A DNA stretch of 64,000 nt from contig NZ_JAAIUV010000010.1 in the NCBI RefSeq assembly GCF_010975035.1, positions 40,546 to 104,545 on the forward strand, in the 5' to 3' direction. Positions 14,228-23,577 of the stretch are shown in pieces (within the stretch, counting starts at the first letter, position 1; the number at the start of each line of letters is the position of its first letter). The stretch comes from Neobacillus thermocopriae (GTDB lineage Bacteria; Bacillota; Bacilli; Bacillales; Cytobacillaceae). Below the pieces are notes generated by a model. The model was given only the letters and a program-made list of their open reading frames with translations. It was not told where the DNA came from and made no database searches. The position numbers and the translations under genes are program-made.

Positions 14228-16822
14228 ATGGATATAAACCGGATGACAGAACGGTTGCAGAAAGGGTTAATGGAAGCGCAAAGTTTAGCAATAAAGATGC
14301 ATCATCAGGAATTGGATGAGCCACATTTATTTTTAGCCTTATTGAACCAAGAAGATAGTTTAATTTCAGCCATATTTGAAAAAGTAGGCATAAGTCCATT
14401 AAAAGTAGAAGAAAGGCTTTTAGAAATTCTCGCGAAAAAACCTCAGGTTACCGGAAGCGGAGTAGAAAAAGGAAATATCTATATTTCAACAAAAACTCAA
14501 AAACTCTTGGTGCAAGCGGAAGAAATAGCATCGACATTTACTGATGAATATATTTCCGTTGAGCATGCTCTATTAGCTGCGGCAAGAACAAAAGATAATG
14601 AGATCCATAACATCCTTCAAATAAACGGTTTGACCTCAGAAGATGTATTAAAGGCAATAAAAGAAATAAGGGGGAACCAGCGAGTGACATCACAGAATCC
14701 AGAAGCGAGTTATAATGCTTTAGAAAAATATGGAAGAGATTTGGTTGCTGAGGTAAAGACAGGAAAATTGGACCCGGTCATTGGGAGAGATACGGAGATT
14801 CGAAATGTAATTCGAATATTATCTAGAAAGACAAAAAACAATCCTGTATTAATTGGAGAGCCTGGAGTTGGGAAAACGGCTATTGTGGAAGGTCTTGCCC
14901 AACGAATTGTGAGAAAAGATGTACCAGAAGGGCTGAAAGATAAAACGATTTTTGCCTTAGACATGAGTGCATTAATTGCCGGTGCGAAATTTAGAGGGGA
15001 ATTTGAAGAAAGATTAAAAGCCGTATTGAATGAAATAAAAAAAAGCGAAGGTCGGATTATCTTATTTATTGATGAGATTCATACCATTGTCGGAGCTGGT
15101 CGAACAGAAGGAGCAATGGATGCAGGCAACATGCTGAAACCGATGCTTGCAAGGGGAGAATTACACTGTATTGGAGCAACAACGCTAGATGAACATCGAA
15201 AATATATAGAAAAGGATCCTGCATTAGAGCGAAGATTTCAACAGGTTCTTGTTCAGGAACCGGATGTAGAAGATACGATTTCCATATTAAGGGGACTAAA
15301 GGAGCGCTTTGAAGTTCATCATGGGGTTAAAATTCATGACCAGGCATTAGTTGCAGCTGCCACATTGTCCGACCGATATATAACAGACCGGTTTCTTCCT
15401 GATAAAGCCATTGATCTTGTAGATGAGGCGTGTGCATTAATTCGAACTGAAATTGATTCAATGCCTACAGAACTAGATGAAGTGACCCGTAGAGTTATGC
15501 AATTGGAAATAGAAGAAGCTGCCCTAAAAAAGGAACAAGATGAGGTCAGTAAACAAAGGTTGGATGCACTCATAAAAGAATTAGCTGAGTTAAAAGAACA
15601 AGCCAATGTGATGAAAGCCAAGTGGCTTAGTGAAAAAGAAGTTATTCAAAAATTGCAGGAAAAAAGAGAACAAATTGAAGCATATCGCCGAGAGTTGCAG
15701 CAAGCAGAAGATAAGTATGATTTAAATCGGGCTGCGGAACTACGTCACGGCTTGATTCCATCGGCTGAAAAAGAATTAAAGGAGCTTGAACAAGCAACAG
15801 AAAGAGATGACCGTTTGCTGCGAGAAGAGGTTACTGCAGAAGAAATTTCTAATATAGTATCCAGATGGACAGGTATCCCGTTATCCAAACTTGTTGAAGG
15901 TGAAAGAGAAAAGCTATTGCGTCTGGAATCCATCCTTCATAAGCGTGTAATTGGGCAAGATGAAGCTGTAAATTTGGTGGCTGATGCGGTACTTAGGGCA
16001 AGAGCTGGAATAAAAGATCCGAATAGGCCAATTGGATCATTTTTATTTTTAGGACCGACTGGGGTTGGTAAAACGGAACTTGCCAAAGCACTAGCAGAGT
16101 CACTCTTTGACAGTGAGGAACATATCATACGGATTGATATGTCCGAATATATGGAAAAACATGCTGTTTCACGATTAATTGGAGCCCCTCCTGGTTATGT
16201 AGGATTTGAAGAGGGAGGTCAGTTGACTGAAGCTGTTCGTAGAAAGCCTTACTCCGTTATCTTAATGGATGAAATTGAAAAAGCACATCCAGAAGTCTTT
16301 AATATACTTTTGCAGGCACTTGATGATGGACGGATTACTGACTCACAAGGAAGAGTGGTTGATTTTAAAAACACGGTCATCATTATGACATCCAACATTG
16401 GATCACAATTTTTACTGGATCATTCTGATCAAGAAAAGGATATATCCGAAACGACAAGGGAAAAAGTTCTAGGACAATTAAGAAGTCATTTTAGACCAGA
16501 ATTTTTAAATCGGATTGATGAAACGATTCTATTTAAGCCATTGACATTAGAGGATATTAAGAATATTGTTGTTAAATTAACAAAAGAATTAGAAAATAGA
16601 CTTAAACAGCAACAGATAGAACTTTCGATTAGTGAAGAGGCGAAAGAATTTATAGCTGTTAATGGATACGATCCGGTTTATGGGGCAAGGCCTTTAAAAA
16701 GATACTTGCAAAGAAATATTGAAACTAAGCTTGCCCGTGACATTATATCCGGGAGGATACGCGAAGGCTCTAAAGTAGAAATCATCGAAGCCGATGGGGA
16801 GCTTATACTAAAGCTAGTTTAG
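14228..16822 (+). CDS. clpB: ATP-dependent disaggregase ClpB
   Basis: ClpB works with DnaK to pull apart protein aggregates after heat shock. The 864-residue protein has the usual length and domains: a double ClpN repeat (1-150), first AAA+ module with GEPGVGKT at 210-217 and [13 protein letters not shown], and a long coiled-coil middle domain (about 405-530, the mark of ClpB/ClpC types). The second AAA+ module has GPTGVGKTE near 610 and a C-terminal arginine-rich D2-small domain. The ATG at 14228 follows AAGGGAGTGAG. The longer frame would start inside the promoter and operator. A CtsR site controls it. B. subtilis 168 lacks clpB, while B. cereus-group species carry it. Confidence 0.95.
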   Translation: MDINRMTERLQKGLMEAQSLAIKMHHQELDEPHLFLALLNQEDSLISAIFEKVGISPLKVEERLLEILAKKPQVTGSGVEKGNIYISTKTQKLLVQAEEIASTFTDEYISVEHALLAAARTKDNEIHNILQINGLTSEDVLKAIKEIRGNQRVTSQNPEASYNALEKYGRDLVAEVKTGKLDPVIGRDTEIRNVIRILSRKTKNNPVLIGEPGVGKTAIVEGLAQRIVRKDVPEGLKDKTIFALDMSALIAGAKFRGEFEERLKAVLNEIKKSEGRIILFIDEIHTIVGAGRTEGAMDAGNMLKPMLARGELHCIGATTLDEHRKYIEKDPALERRFQQVLVQEPDVEDTISILRGLKERFEVHHGVKIHDQALVAAATLSDRYITDRFLPDKAIDLVDEACALIRTEIDSMPTELDEVTRRVMQLEIEEAALKKEQDEVSKQRLDALIKELAELKEQANVMKAKWLSEKEVIQKLQEKREQIEAYRRELQQAEDKYDLNRAAELRHGLIPSAEKELKELEQATERDDRLLREEVTAEEISNIVSRWTGIPLSKLVEGEREKLLRLESILHKRVIGQDEAVNLVADAVLRARAGIKDPNRPIGSFLFLGPTGVGKTELAKALAESLFDSEEHIIRIDMSEYMEKHAVSRLIGAPPGYVGFEEGGQLTEAVRRKPYSVILMDEIEKAHPEVFNILLQALDDGRITDSQGRVVDFKNTVIIMTSNIGSQFLLDHSDQEKDISETTREKVLGQLRSHFRPEFLNRIDETILFKPLTLEDIKNIVVKLTKELENRLKQQQIELSISEEAKEFIAVNGYDPVYGARPLKRYLQRNIETKLARDIISGRIREGSKVEIIEADGELILKLV

Positions 16823-16843
16823 AAATTGTGTAAATGAAATGAA

Positions 16844-16869
16844 AGGTCCTCCAGCATAATGGAGGACCT
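16844..16869. terminator. Hairpin between clpB and yjzD
   Basis: A perfect 10-bp stem AGGTCCTCCA / TGGAGGACCT with a 6-base loop lies between converging genes. The better T-rich tail is on the minus strand (yjzD side). Confidence 0.75.
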
Positions 16870-16882
16870 AAGAAACGTCAAA

Positions 16883-17068
16883 CTATTCATGTTTTTGTAC
16901 AGGTTCATTTGGAATTAAAGTAGTACCTACAATAATTAAAATGGTCACGATGACAGAAACGAATGCACCAGATTTAAAATCAAATGCAACAGAAGACATT
17001 GAACTAACCACATATGTAAGCATTTCTACCAATAGAAAAGTCCAGAAAAACGTCCAAAAATACCTCAT
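16883..17068 (-). CDS. yjzD: YjzD family small membrane protein (DUF2929)
   Basis: The 61-residue product has two hydrophobic helices: one around MRYFWTFFWTFLLVEMLTYVV at the N-terminus and one around FVSVIVTILIIVGTTLI. A short polar tail EPVQKHE follows. Length, double-helix layout and the place beside clpB and yjaU fit the DUF2929/YjzD family, of unknown function. The ATG at 17068 follows AGGTG by 6 bases; a GTG three codons upstream lies within that ribosome site. Confidence 0.8.
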   Translation of the reverse strand: MRYFWTFFWTFLLVEMLTYVVSSMSSVAFDFKSGAFVSVIVTILIIVGTTLIPNEPVQKHE

Positions 17069-17229
17069 TATTTTCACCTGCCTATATTACATCCTATCTT
17101 ATATTACCATATGATGTGAAAATTATGAACCGTTTCTTTATAAATGATTGAAAATAGGCATATCCCCGTGCCGCTTTTGTGAAATGGCATACAATATCGT
17201 GAGGAAATATGTAAAAGGAGATATTACCG

Positions 17230-17952
17230 ATGGAGAGCCGGAGTTTTCAAATGGATACCCAATGGAATATCATTTATTACCCTGAAAAACCGACTGGATT
17301 TGGGGTACTTGTGATAGGTGATGAAAGACATTTTGTGGAAGAAGGTAAATGCTTTTGGACGCAAAATGAAGGAAAGCTGGTCATCATCGATGAGTTAAAA
17401 GAAATGGGGTACACCATTTTTTCCTCTAATCTTTATGGGCGTAATTGGGGAAGTGCACGTGCTGCTGACCTTGCACAAAGATTATATCATCAGGTGATTC
17501 GGAGTGAGATACTTAACCACAAAATTCATATTTTAGCAGAAGGAATGGGTGCTTTAATAGCAATCCAGTTAATGAAGAAAATGAAAGAAAATATTAGGTC
17601 GGTTTTACTTCTCAATCCAATTCTTTCATTAAAATATCATCTTGAACAAGAAAAGGAACATAAATTTTTTTACAAAAAATTAACAAGAGAGTTAATGGAT
17701 GCATATCAATTGGATGAGATAGGCTTGAACAACTTGATTTCTAAAATGGAAGTGCCGATTCAATTAGAAGATGGAATCCCAGTTCATATTATTCACGTTC
17801 TCTCAGGAGCTAGGTCATACAATCAATCAAAACAATATCAACAAATTCTTGGTTCTTCACCTATTAATCCCACCTTTCTCCTTCCTGAAAAAAAACTACA
17901 GCTTGGAAAAATATGTTACAAATTCTTTAAATCACATGAATCGGTTTTATAG
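17230..17952 (+). CDS. yjaU: YjaU-like protein, degenerate alpha/beta-hydrolase fold
   Basis: The 240-residue product has an alpha/beta-hydrolase-like plan: a beta strand FGVLVIGDERHFVE at 24-37, FSSNLYGRNWGSA around 65-77, and the strand-turn-helix HILAEGMGALIAIQL around 100-114, where the nucleophile elbow should be. That elbow reads AEGMGA and lacks the serine of GxSxG, so classical hydrolase activity is unlikely. The position between yjzD and yjaV matches B. subtilis yjaU, a protein of unknown function. GGAGATATTACCG precedes the ATG. Confidence 0.7.
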   Translation: MESRSFQMDTQWNIIYYPEKPTGFGVLVIGDERHFVEEGKCFWTQNEGKLVIIDELKEMGYTIFSSNLYGRNWGSARAADLAQRLYHQVIRSEILNHKIHILAEGMGALIAIQLMKKMKENIRSVLLLNPILSLKYHLEQEKEHKFFYKKLTRELMDAYQLDEIGLNNLISKMEVPIQLEDGIPVHIIHVLSGARSYNQSKQYQQILGSSPINPTFLLPEKKLQLGKICYKFFKSHESVL

Positions 17953-17957
17953 GTTCA

Positions 17958-18020
17958 CCTCCTCAAAGAAATATTTCCTTCTAGAATAGCATAGGATTTT
18001 ATAAGGCTAGTTTGAGGAGG
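17958..18020 (+). promoter_or_regulatory. Inverted repeat that can mask the yjaV ribosome binding site
   Basis: CCTCCTCAAA at 17958-17967 is perfectly complementary to TTTGAGGAGG at 18011-18020, which contains the yjaV Shine-Dalgarno sequence (GGAGG, 8 bases before the ATG at 18029). The 43-base loop has its own CCTT/AAGG pairing. The element starts 6 bases after the yjaU stop. Confidence 0.6.
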
Positions 18021-18028
18021 AAGTAAGT

Positions 18029-18865
18029 ATGGACAAGGCCATCATTATAGGTGTATATCATTTTTTAGGATTTCATATTGGGAAAGTCCTATTAAATAAA
18101 GGTATTGAGGTAAAAGGTGTTCATATCCCAGAGGTGGATGGTACCTATGTAGATGAGAAAAGACTTGAGGTGGGGAGAAATGCCAATTTTAAGGAGTATA
18201 GCTTCGAAGGAATTTTGGATGGAACGGACAATGATCGGTTAATGATTTTTCCTATCTATGATTTTTTTATGTTACAACAAGAGTCCATTATTTTAAATGA
18301 ACAGTTCACCAAAAAATTTCTTGCCTATTTTAACAAACATAAATGTAATCTCAAGATTTTATTATTATTGCCCATTCAATTGCTAAAATGGAGCGGTTCG
18401 AATGAAATTCAATATTTTATCAATCAAGTAAAAAAGATATCAACTAAATTACAATTGATCTATTTACCAACTATTTATGGTCCGTGGCAGCCTTCAACAT
18501 TTATGTTTCAACAAGTCATTCTTGCATCGATCTTAAATACTGAGGTTTTTCATTCGGAAAGAGAGTGGATGGATGATGCACTTTTTATTGATGATGTTGC
18601 AGAATCCATCCTTGGTATTATAGAATCAGAAAAATCAGGTACCTATTTACTGGAAAGTGGAAAGGACATGTATTGGGATACATGTGCTGAATATTTAAAA
18701 ATAAACAAGAGGTATCGAAAATCAATAAATGAGGAAAAACTTCAAATTGATGGAGAAATTAAGAGAATAATACCAACAAAGATTACATCCATTTCTTCTT
18801 CTTTGTCGAAACAAATGGAACATACGAAATGGCTATATCAGAACCTTTCATCAGATCGCTATTAA
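18029..18865 (+). CDS. yjaV: YjaV-like NAD(P)-binding Rossmann-fold protein
   Basis: The 278-residue product looks like a divergent NAD-dependent epimerase/dehydratase. It has an N-terminal Rossmann segment IIIGVYHFLGFHIGKVLLNKGIEVKGV (residues 5-31), LQLIYLPTIYGPWQPSTFMFQQ around 140-162 (epimerase-like PTIYGPWQ), and DALFIDDVAESILGIIES around 185-202. The usual GxxGxxG and YxxxK catalytic features are not clear, so it may have lost catalysis. Position after yjaU and before med agrees with B. subtilis yjaV. A possible regulatory hairpin covers its ribosome site. Confidence 0.7.
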   Translation: MDKAIIIGVYHFLGFHIGKVLLNKGIEVKGVHIPEVDGTYVDEKRLEVGRNANFKEYSFEGILDGTDNDRLMIFPIYDFFMLQQESIILNEQFTKKFLAYFNKHKCNLKILLLLPIQLLKWSGSNEIQYFINQVKKISTKLQLIYLPTIYGPWQPSTFMFQQVILASILNTEVFHSEREWMDDALFIDDVAESILGIIESEKSGTYLLESGKDMYWDTCAEYLKINKRYRKSINEEKLQIDGEIKRIIPTKITSISSSLSKQMEHTKWLYQNLSSDRY

Positions 18866-19009
18866 CTGTTTTAGGTCCAATTAGCTAAATAAATCTTTTC
18901 ATTTTATTATTCAAAGGTTAGAATGGAAGAAAATATGCTCTTCCTTTTTATTACTGTTAATAGAAAATAACGTGTTTGGTTAGGGTGCCGTTCGAAGGAG
19001 ATGCAATGA

Positions 19010-19957
19010 ATGCTGCAACGTTTCGGAATCATTTTACTATGCCTTTTTTTATTGGGGGCGTGTGGAGTTACGAAACCGAAGGGACATTTAACAAAAGTTG
19101 GTTTGTTGGTCCCAGAGACAATTAATGACCAGGTTTGGGGGACAAGAGGTTTTGAAGGATTGTTAAGGATCCAATCAAAATTGGAAGTCGATGTTTTTTA
19201 TAAAGAAGGAATGAATTCTGAATACGTAGTTGAACGAGCTGTGAAAGAATTTGATCAAAAAGGTGTAAATCTGATATTCGGCCATGGCTCGGAGTATGCA
19301 GAATATTTTAATCATCTTTCCTCGAAATATCCAGATATACATTTTGTCAGTTTTAATGGGGAGGCTAAAAATCCTAATACTACCAGTCTCAATTTTAAGT
19401 CATATGCAATGGGTTTTTTTGGCGGGATGGTTGCTGCCCATATGTCAAAAAAAAATAAAGTGGGAGTTTTAGCCGCCTATGAATGGCAGCCCGAAATTGA
19501 AGGATTTTATCAAGGGGCTCTAGCTGAGAAAAATGACGTTCAAGTAAGCATTGAATACGTGGAACATTGGGATAATGATATGAAAGCGATCCAAATAGCA
19601 GATAAAATGATGGATCAGGGGGTGGATGTGATCTACCCAGCTGGTGATGGTTATAATGTCCCAGTGATTGAAAGGGTAAAGGAAAGAGGATTATATGTCA
19701 TTGGTTATGTTTCAGACCAATCTGATTTAGGTGAGTCGACTGTTTTAACAAGTACCATTCAGAATGTTGGTAAACTATACGAGATTATTGCTGAACAATT
19801 TAATAAAGGTGAACTCAAATCTGGAAATCTTTCGTTTGATTTTCAAGACGATGTCATCACATTGGGAAAATTTAGTCCTTTAGTCAAAAAAGACTTTGTT
19901 CAAAAAATGAAAAGACATATACAAACTTATAAAGAAACAGGAAAATTACCTGAGTAA
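19010..19957 (+). CDS. med: Med-like BMP-family lipoprotein
   Basis: The 315-residue protein begins with a lipoprotein signal (FGIILLCLFLLGACGVTKPK; lipobox LGAC, lipidated Cys at 18). A BMP/PnrA-type periplasmic-binding fold follows (VGLLVPETINDQVWGTRGFEGL, NLIFGHGSEYAEYF, GFFGGMVAAHMSKKNKVGVLAAYEWQPEIEGFYQGA, DVIYPAGDGYNVPVIE). BMP proteins bind nucleosides; B. subtilis Med promotes comK expression and competence. AAGGAG lies 10 bases before the ATG. In B. subtilis med is followed by comZ, but here a terminator comes straight after. Confidence 0.85.
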   Translation: MLQRFGIILLCLFLLGACGVTKPKGHLTKVGLLVPETINDQVWGTRGFEGLLRIQSKLEVDVFYKEGMNSEYVVERAVKEFDQKGVNLIFGHGSEYAEYFNHLSSKYPDIHFVSFNGEAKNPNTTSLNFKSYAMGFFGGMVAAHMSKKNKVGVLAAYEWQPEIEGFYQGALAEKNDVQVSIEYVEHWDNDMKAIQIADKMMDQGVDVIYPAGDGYNVPVIERVKERGLYVIGYVSDQSDLGESTVLTSTIQNVGKLYEIIAEQFNKGELKSGNLSFDFQDDVITLGKFSPLVKKDFVQKMKRHIQTYKETGKLPE

Positions 19958-19978
19958 TTTCCTCCCATACATAATACA

Positions 19979-20017
19979 AAACAAGCTGCCATATCTTGTG
20001 GGCAGCTTGTTTTTTTA
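19979..20017 (+). terminator. Terminator after med
   Basis: A 10-bp stem ACAAGCTGCC / GGCAGCTTGT with a 10-base loop is followed by T7. Confidence 0.9.
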
Positions 20018-20061
20018 TCTAGTAGTTTAGTTGTTGTGAAAAAAAAACATTTTTGATAAAA

Positions 20062-20078
20062 TTAGTACCAAGTCATAA
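20062..20078 (+). promoter_or_regulatory. FapR-like operator before fabH
   Basis: TTAGTACCAAGTCATAA matches the FapR palindrome TTAGTACCAGATACTAA at 13 of 17 positions with a perfect left half. It lies 55 bases before fabH and between a TTGATA (20053-20058) and a CATAAT (20074-20079), i.e. within a plausible core promoter. Confidence 0.75.
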
Positions 20079-20132
20079 TAATTGATATTAAACTATTGAT
20101 ATAATTTCCATAAATCCGAAGGAGATGGCGAA

Positions 20133-21065
20133 ATGAGAGCAGGGATTGTTGGTATTGGTAGGTATTTACCTGAAAAAGTAATGACAAATTTTGATTTAGA
20201 AAAAATGATGGATACTTCGGATGAGTGGATCCGAACAAGAACAGGAATTGAAGAAAGACGAATTGCAGCCGATGATGTCGATACATCAGATATGGCTTTT
20301 ATGGCAGCACAAAAAGCGATTGATGATGCCGGAATTCAACCGGAGGATATTGATTTAATTTTAGTGGCAACTGTTACACCTGATACCCCATTCCCATCAG
20401 TTGCCTGTATGATTCAAGAAAAACTTGGAGCAAAAAAGGCAGCTGCGATGGACATAAGTGCCGCATGTGCAGGCTTTATGTATGGTATTGTCACAGCTAA
20501 ACAGTTCATTGAATCCCAAGTCTACAAATATGTTCTTGTTGTCGGTGTAGAGAAGCTTTCAAAAATAACAGACTGGACTGACCGTAATACTGCCGTTTTA
20601 TTCGGGGATGGCGCAGGTGCAGCTGTTATTGGGGCTGTATCTGAAGGCCGCGGAATCCTTTCATTTGAGCTTGGAGCAGATGGTTCAGGAGGAAAACACC
20701 TATATCAGGAAGAATATATAGTAATGAACGGTCGAGAGGTATTTAAATTTGCCGTTAGACAAATGGGAGAGAGCTGTATTAATGTATTGGAGAAAGCAGG
20801 TCTTTCAAAAGAAGATGTTGATTTCTTAATTCCACACCAGGCAAATATTCGTATTATGGAAGCTTCAAGGCAAAGGCTTGAGCTGCCTCCTGAAAAAATG
20901 TCTAAAACGATCCATAAATATGGAAATACTTCTGCTGCATCTATTCCTATTTCTATAGTAGAGGAAGTAGAAGCTGGGAAGATTAAAGACGATGATTTAA
21001 TTGTCATGGTTGGCTTTGGTGGCGGATTAACCTGGGGAGCAATTGCTATCCGCTGGGGAAAATAA
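20133..21065 (+). CDS. fabH: Beta-ketoacyl-ACP synthase III FabH
   Basis: FabH starts fatty acid chains by joining an acyl-CoA to malonyl-ACP; in Bacillus it prefers branched primers. The 310-residue protein has the full catalytic triad: Cys112 in DISAACAGF, His in [11 protein letters not shown] (around 237) and Asn in [11 protein letters not shown] (around 268), plus [10 protein letters not shown] at the end. GGAGATGGCGAA precedes the ATG. fabF follows after 54 bases in the same direction, forming the fabHA-fabF unit known as a FapR target. Confidence 0.95.
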   Translation: MRAGIVGIGRYLPEKVMTNFDLEKMMDTSDEWIRTRTGIEERRIAADDVDTSDMAFMAAQKAIDDAGIQPEDIDLILVATVTPDTPFPSVACMIQEKLGAKKAAAMDISAACAGFMYGIVTAKQFIESQVYKYVLVVGVEKLSKITDWTDRNTAVLFGDGAGAAVIGAVSEGRGILSFELGADGSGGKHLYQEEYIVMNGREVFKFAVRQMGESCINVLEKAGLSKEDVDFLIPHQANIRIMEASRQRLELPPEKMSKTIHKYGNTSAASIPISIVEEVEAGKIKDDDLIVMVGFGGGLTWGAIAIRWGK

Positions 21066-21119
21066 ACAAATTATTCGAAGATCATTTCATACAAGAGAAT
21101 AGAAAAGGAGAATGTATAA

Positions 21120-22358
21120 ATGAATAAACGTAGAGTTGTAGTGACGGGAGTTGGCGCGGTAACACCACTGGGCAACGATGTTGAAACAACTTGGAAAGGA
21201 ATTCTTGAGGGAAAATCTGGTATTGGGCCACTTACAAGACTAAATGCAGATGACTATCCAGCGAAGGTCGCTGCAGAAGTTAAGGATTTTAACCCGGAAA
21301 ATTTTATTGAAAAAAAAGACGCCCGAAAAATGGATCGTTTTACACAGTTTGCTGTGGCTAGTGCATTAATGGCAGTGAAAGATGCCAACCTAGAAATTAA
21401 CGAACAAAATTCACACCGTGTAGGCGTGTGGATTGGATCTGGTATTGGTGGTATGGAAACATTTGAACAACAATTCGAGACATTTCAAAAGAGAGGATAC
21501 AAACGGGTAAGTCCATTCTTTGTTCCAATGATGATTCCAGATATGGCTACAGGCCAAGTTTCTATCACTCTTGGTGCAAGAGGATTTAATTCATGTACAG
21601 TAACAGCATGTGCAACAGGAACAAATTCAATCGGTGATGCATTTAAAGTAATTCAACGTGGAGATGCGGATGTTATGATAGCGGGTGGCTCTGAAGCTCC
21701 GATTACAAAAATGTCTGTAGCTGGTTTCTGTGCCAATACAGCACTTTCAACAAATCCGGATCCTCGAACGGCCAGCCGTCCTTTTGATAAAAACCGTGAT
21801 GGTTTTGTTATTGGTGAAGGTTGTGGAATTGTTATTCTCGAAGAATTGGAGCATGCACTTGCCCGAGGAGCAAAAATATATGCTGAAATTGTCGGGTATG
21901 GGGCGACAGGGGATGCCTATCATATTACTGCTCCGGCACCAGGAGGCGAAGGTGGTGCCCGCGCAATGAAAATGGCTCTTAACGATGCTGGCTTAAAGCC
22001 AGAGGACATTGATTATATCAATGCTCACGGTACAAGTACAGAATATAATGACAAATTTGAAACCCTTGCTGTAAAAGAAGTATTTGGTGAGCATGCATAC
22101 CGTTTAGCGATGAGCTCAACAAAATCGATGACTGGTCACTTACTTGGTGCGGCTGGAGCTGTGGAAGCGATCTTTACAGTGCTTGCCATGCAAGATAATA
22201 TGCTTCCACCTACTATGAATTACGAAACTCCAGACCCTGAGTGTGATTTAGATTATGTTGTGAATGCAGCTCGTCCAAAAGAAATTAAGGCTGCAATGAG
22301 TAACTCATTAGGTTTTGGTGGACACAATGCCACAATCGTCTTCCGGAAATATGAATAA
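21120..22358 (+). CDS. fabF: Beta-ketoacyl-ACP synthase II FabF
   Basis: FabF elongates acyl-ACP with malonyl-ACP. The 412-residue protein has the canonical residues: Cys164 in [16 protein letters not shown], His in [13 protein letters not shown] (around 303) and His in [16 protein letters not shown] (around 339). The C-terminal [15 protein letters not shown] is also present. AAAAGGAGAATG lies upstream of the ATG. It closes the fabH-fabF operon and is followed by a strong terminator. Confidence 0.95.
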   Translation: MNKRRVVVTGVGAVTPLGNDVETTWKGILEGKSGIGPLTRLNADDYPAKVAAEVKDFNPENFIEKKDARKMDRFTQFAVASALMAVKDANLEINEQNSHRVGVWIGSGIGGMETFEQQFETFQKRGYKRVSPFFVPMMIPDMATGQVSITLGARGFNSCTVTACATGTNSIGDAFKVIQRGDADVMIAGGSEAPITKMSVAGFCANTALSTNPDPRTASRPFDKNRDGFVIGEGCGIVILEELEHALARGAKIYAEIVGYGATGDAYHITAPAPGGEGGARAMKMALNDAGLKPEDIDYINAHGTSTEYNDKFETLAVKEVFGEHAYRLAMSSTKSMTGHLLGAAGAVEAIFTVLAMQDNMLPPTMNYETPDPECDLDYVVNAARPKEIKAAMSNSLGFGGHNATIVFRKYE

Positions 22359-22362
22359 ATCC

Positions 22363-22394
22363 AAAAAGACCAAGCACTTTGCTTGGTCTTTTTT
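22363..22394 (+). terminator. Terminator after fabF
   Basis: A 13-bp stem AAAAAGACCAAGC / GCTTGGTCTTTTT with a 5-base loop and T tail begins 5 bases after the fabF stop. Confidence 0.95.
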
Positions 22395-22429
22395 GTCGAT
22401 TTTTCGATTTTGATATGTTTTGTCCAAAT

Positions 22430-22570
22430 ACATAGCGACGAGAAGCCTCTTTTCTCTCAGCTGTAGGGCACCATAAAGATGACACCGGAAGCATCAACAT
22501 TGCACGACCGAAAGCCATAGCTTTTGATAGGAGGATATACGCCGCTGACCAGGGTGCTTCCTCTATTCTG
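22430..22570. repeat. Second, shortened copy of the palindromic repeat
   Basis: The right part shares long runs with 10921-11038: CATCAACATTGCACGACCGA, CGCTGACCAGGG and the same TATAyGCCGCTGACC context, with point differences throughout. The left half is shortened and diverged, and the 12-bp inverted repeat seen in the first copy is not intact here. Confidence 0.7.
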
Positions 22571-22639
22571 ATATGAACCACTCTTTGGTTTAATCATAAA
22601 CTGTTAAAAGTAGTCATGGTCAGAAATGGAGGTGATGAA

Positions 22640-23413
22640 ATGGGAGTCATCCGGACAGATCAATGGTTAGAAAATGATTTCGATAACCCTCTTAAAATCT
22701 GTGAGAAATTAAAATCATATTTTAATGAGGAAAATGTAAGAGGAATCTATCAACAACTTGTAAAATTTAGAATGTACAGACCTTCACGGATGTCTGAAAA
22801 AAACTTTCAGCATATGAAGAAATACAATGCATGGGAAATGGTAGAAAGATTATTTAATAAATATAGGGATTTATGGTCTGGACCAGATATACCAGTGTTT
22901 CTATTTCCATTAGAAGAAAGAAGGGGCTTTTTTATTAAGAGGACAGAAAGGAATAAGTCAGGGGTATCATATCCCGATAAAATGTTTTTATTTCTTTCAA
23001 ACTATGACGATCCAATGGAAATCGAGGCACTTTTTGTTCACGAATATCATCATGTATGTAGACTTCGGGCACTTGGGAAAAAAATGAATGAGTATACCTT
23101 ACTTGATTCTCTCATTATCGAAGGACTGGCAGAATACGCTGTTTTACATCACTGTGGACGAAAATATATAGCCGATTGGTGTAGTATGTATTCGGAAAAG
23201 GAGCTTTTCTTTTATTGGGACAAATATTTGAAAAAACATCTGAATAAGACGAAGGGTGAAAGAATTCACGATGAACTGCTTTTTGGAGGAGGGAGAATTC
23301 CACCTTTGTTAGGATATGCAATTGGGTATCATTTGGTTGGGAAATTTTTTAAAAACAGAAATTTTTCTACAAAACTAACCTTTAACATTCCAGCGGAGGA
23401 TTTTATTGACTGA
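22640..23413 (+). CDS. yjaZ: YjaZ-like DUF2268 zinc metalloprotease
   Basis: The 257-residue product carries a zinc-protease motif HEYHHVCRL (His134, Glu135, His138) within LFVHEYHHVC. A downstream SLIIEGLAEYAVLHHCG can supply the third zinc ligand. This is the DUF2268 (YjaZ) type. The likely function is a cytoplasmic or exported protease; no signal peptide is seen. The ATG at 22640 follows GGAGGTGA; a start 24 bases earlier would precede that ribosome site. Its place after fabHF and before the app operon equals B. subtilis yjaZ. Confidence 0.85.
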   Translation: MGVIRTDQWLENDFDNPLKICEKLKSYFNEENVRGIYQQLVKFRMYRPSRMSEKNFQHMKKYNAWEMVERLFNKYRDLWSGPDIPVFLFPLEERRGFFIKRTERNKSGVSYPDKMFLFLSNYDDPMEIEALFVHEYHHVCRLRALGKKMNEYTLLDSLIIEGLAEYAVLHHCGRKYIADWCSMYSEKELFFYWDKYLKKHLNKTKGERIHDELLFGGGRIPPLLGYAIGYHLVGKFFKNRNFSTKLTFNIPAEDFID

Positions 23414-23427
23414 CATAGATTATTAGG

Positions 23428-23457
23428 TAAAAAAGCCTGAATATAGGGCTTTTTTTC
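23428..23457 (+). terminator. Terminator after yjaZ
   Basis: An AAAAAAGCC / GGGCTTTTTT hairpin with T7 lies 15 bases after the stop. Confidence 0.85.
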
Positions 23458-23577
23458 TATGAAACTGTAAATATACATAGTACATAATGCTATCTTGCTT
23501 TTGTAAAAAATTTGTAATAACATTTTATATAAATGTAAAGAATATACTGAATAATCAAAAAGTTAGAAGGTGTACTT

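Noticed and set aside
22285..22581. Minus-strand frame covering the fabF end and the second repeat copy
   Set aside because: It crosses the fabF terminator and a noncoding repeat; the composition is not that of a protein.
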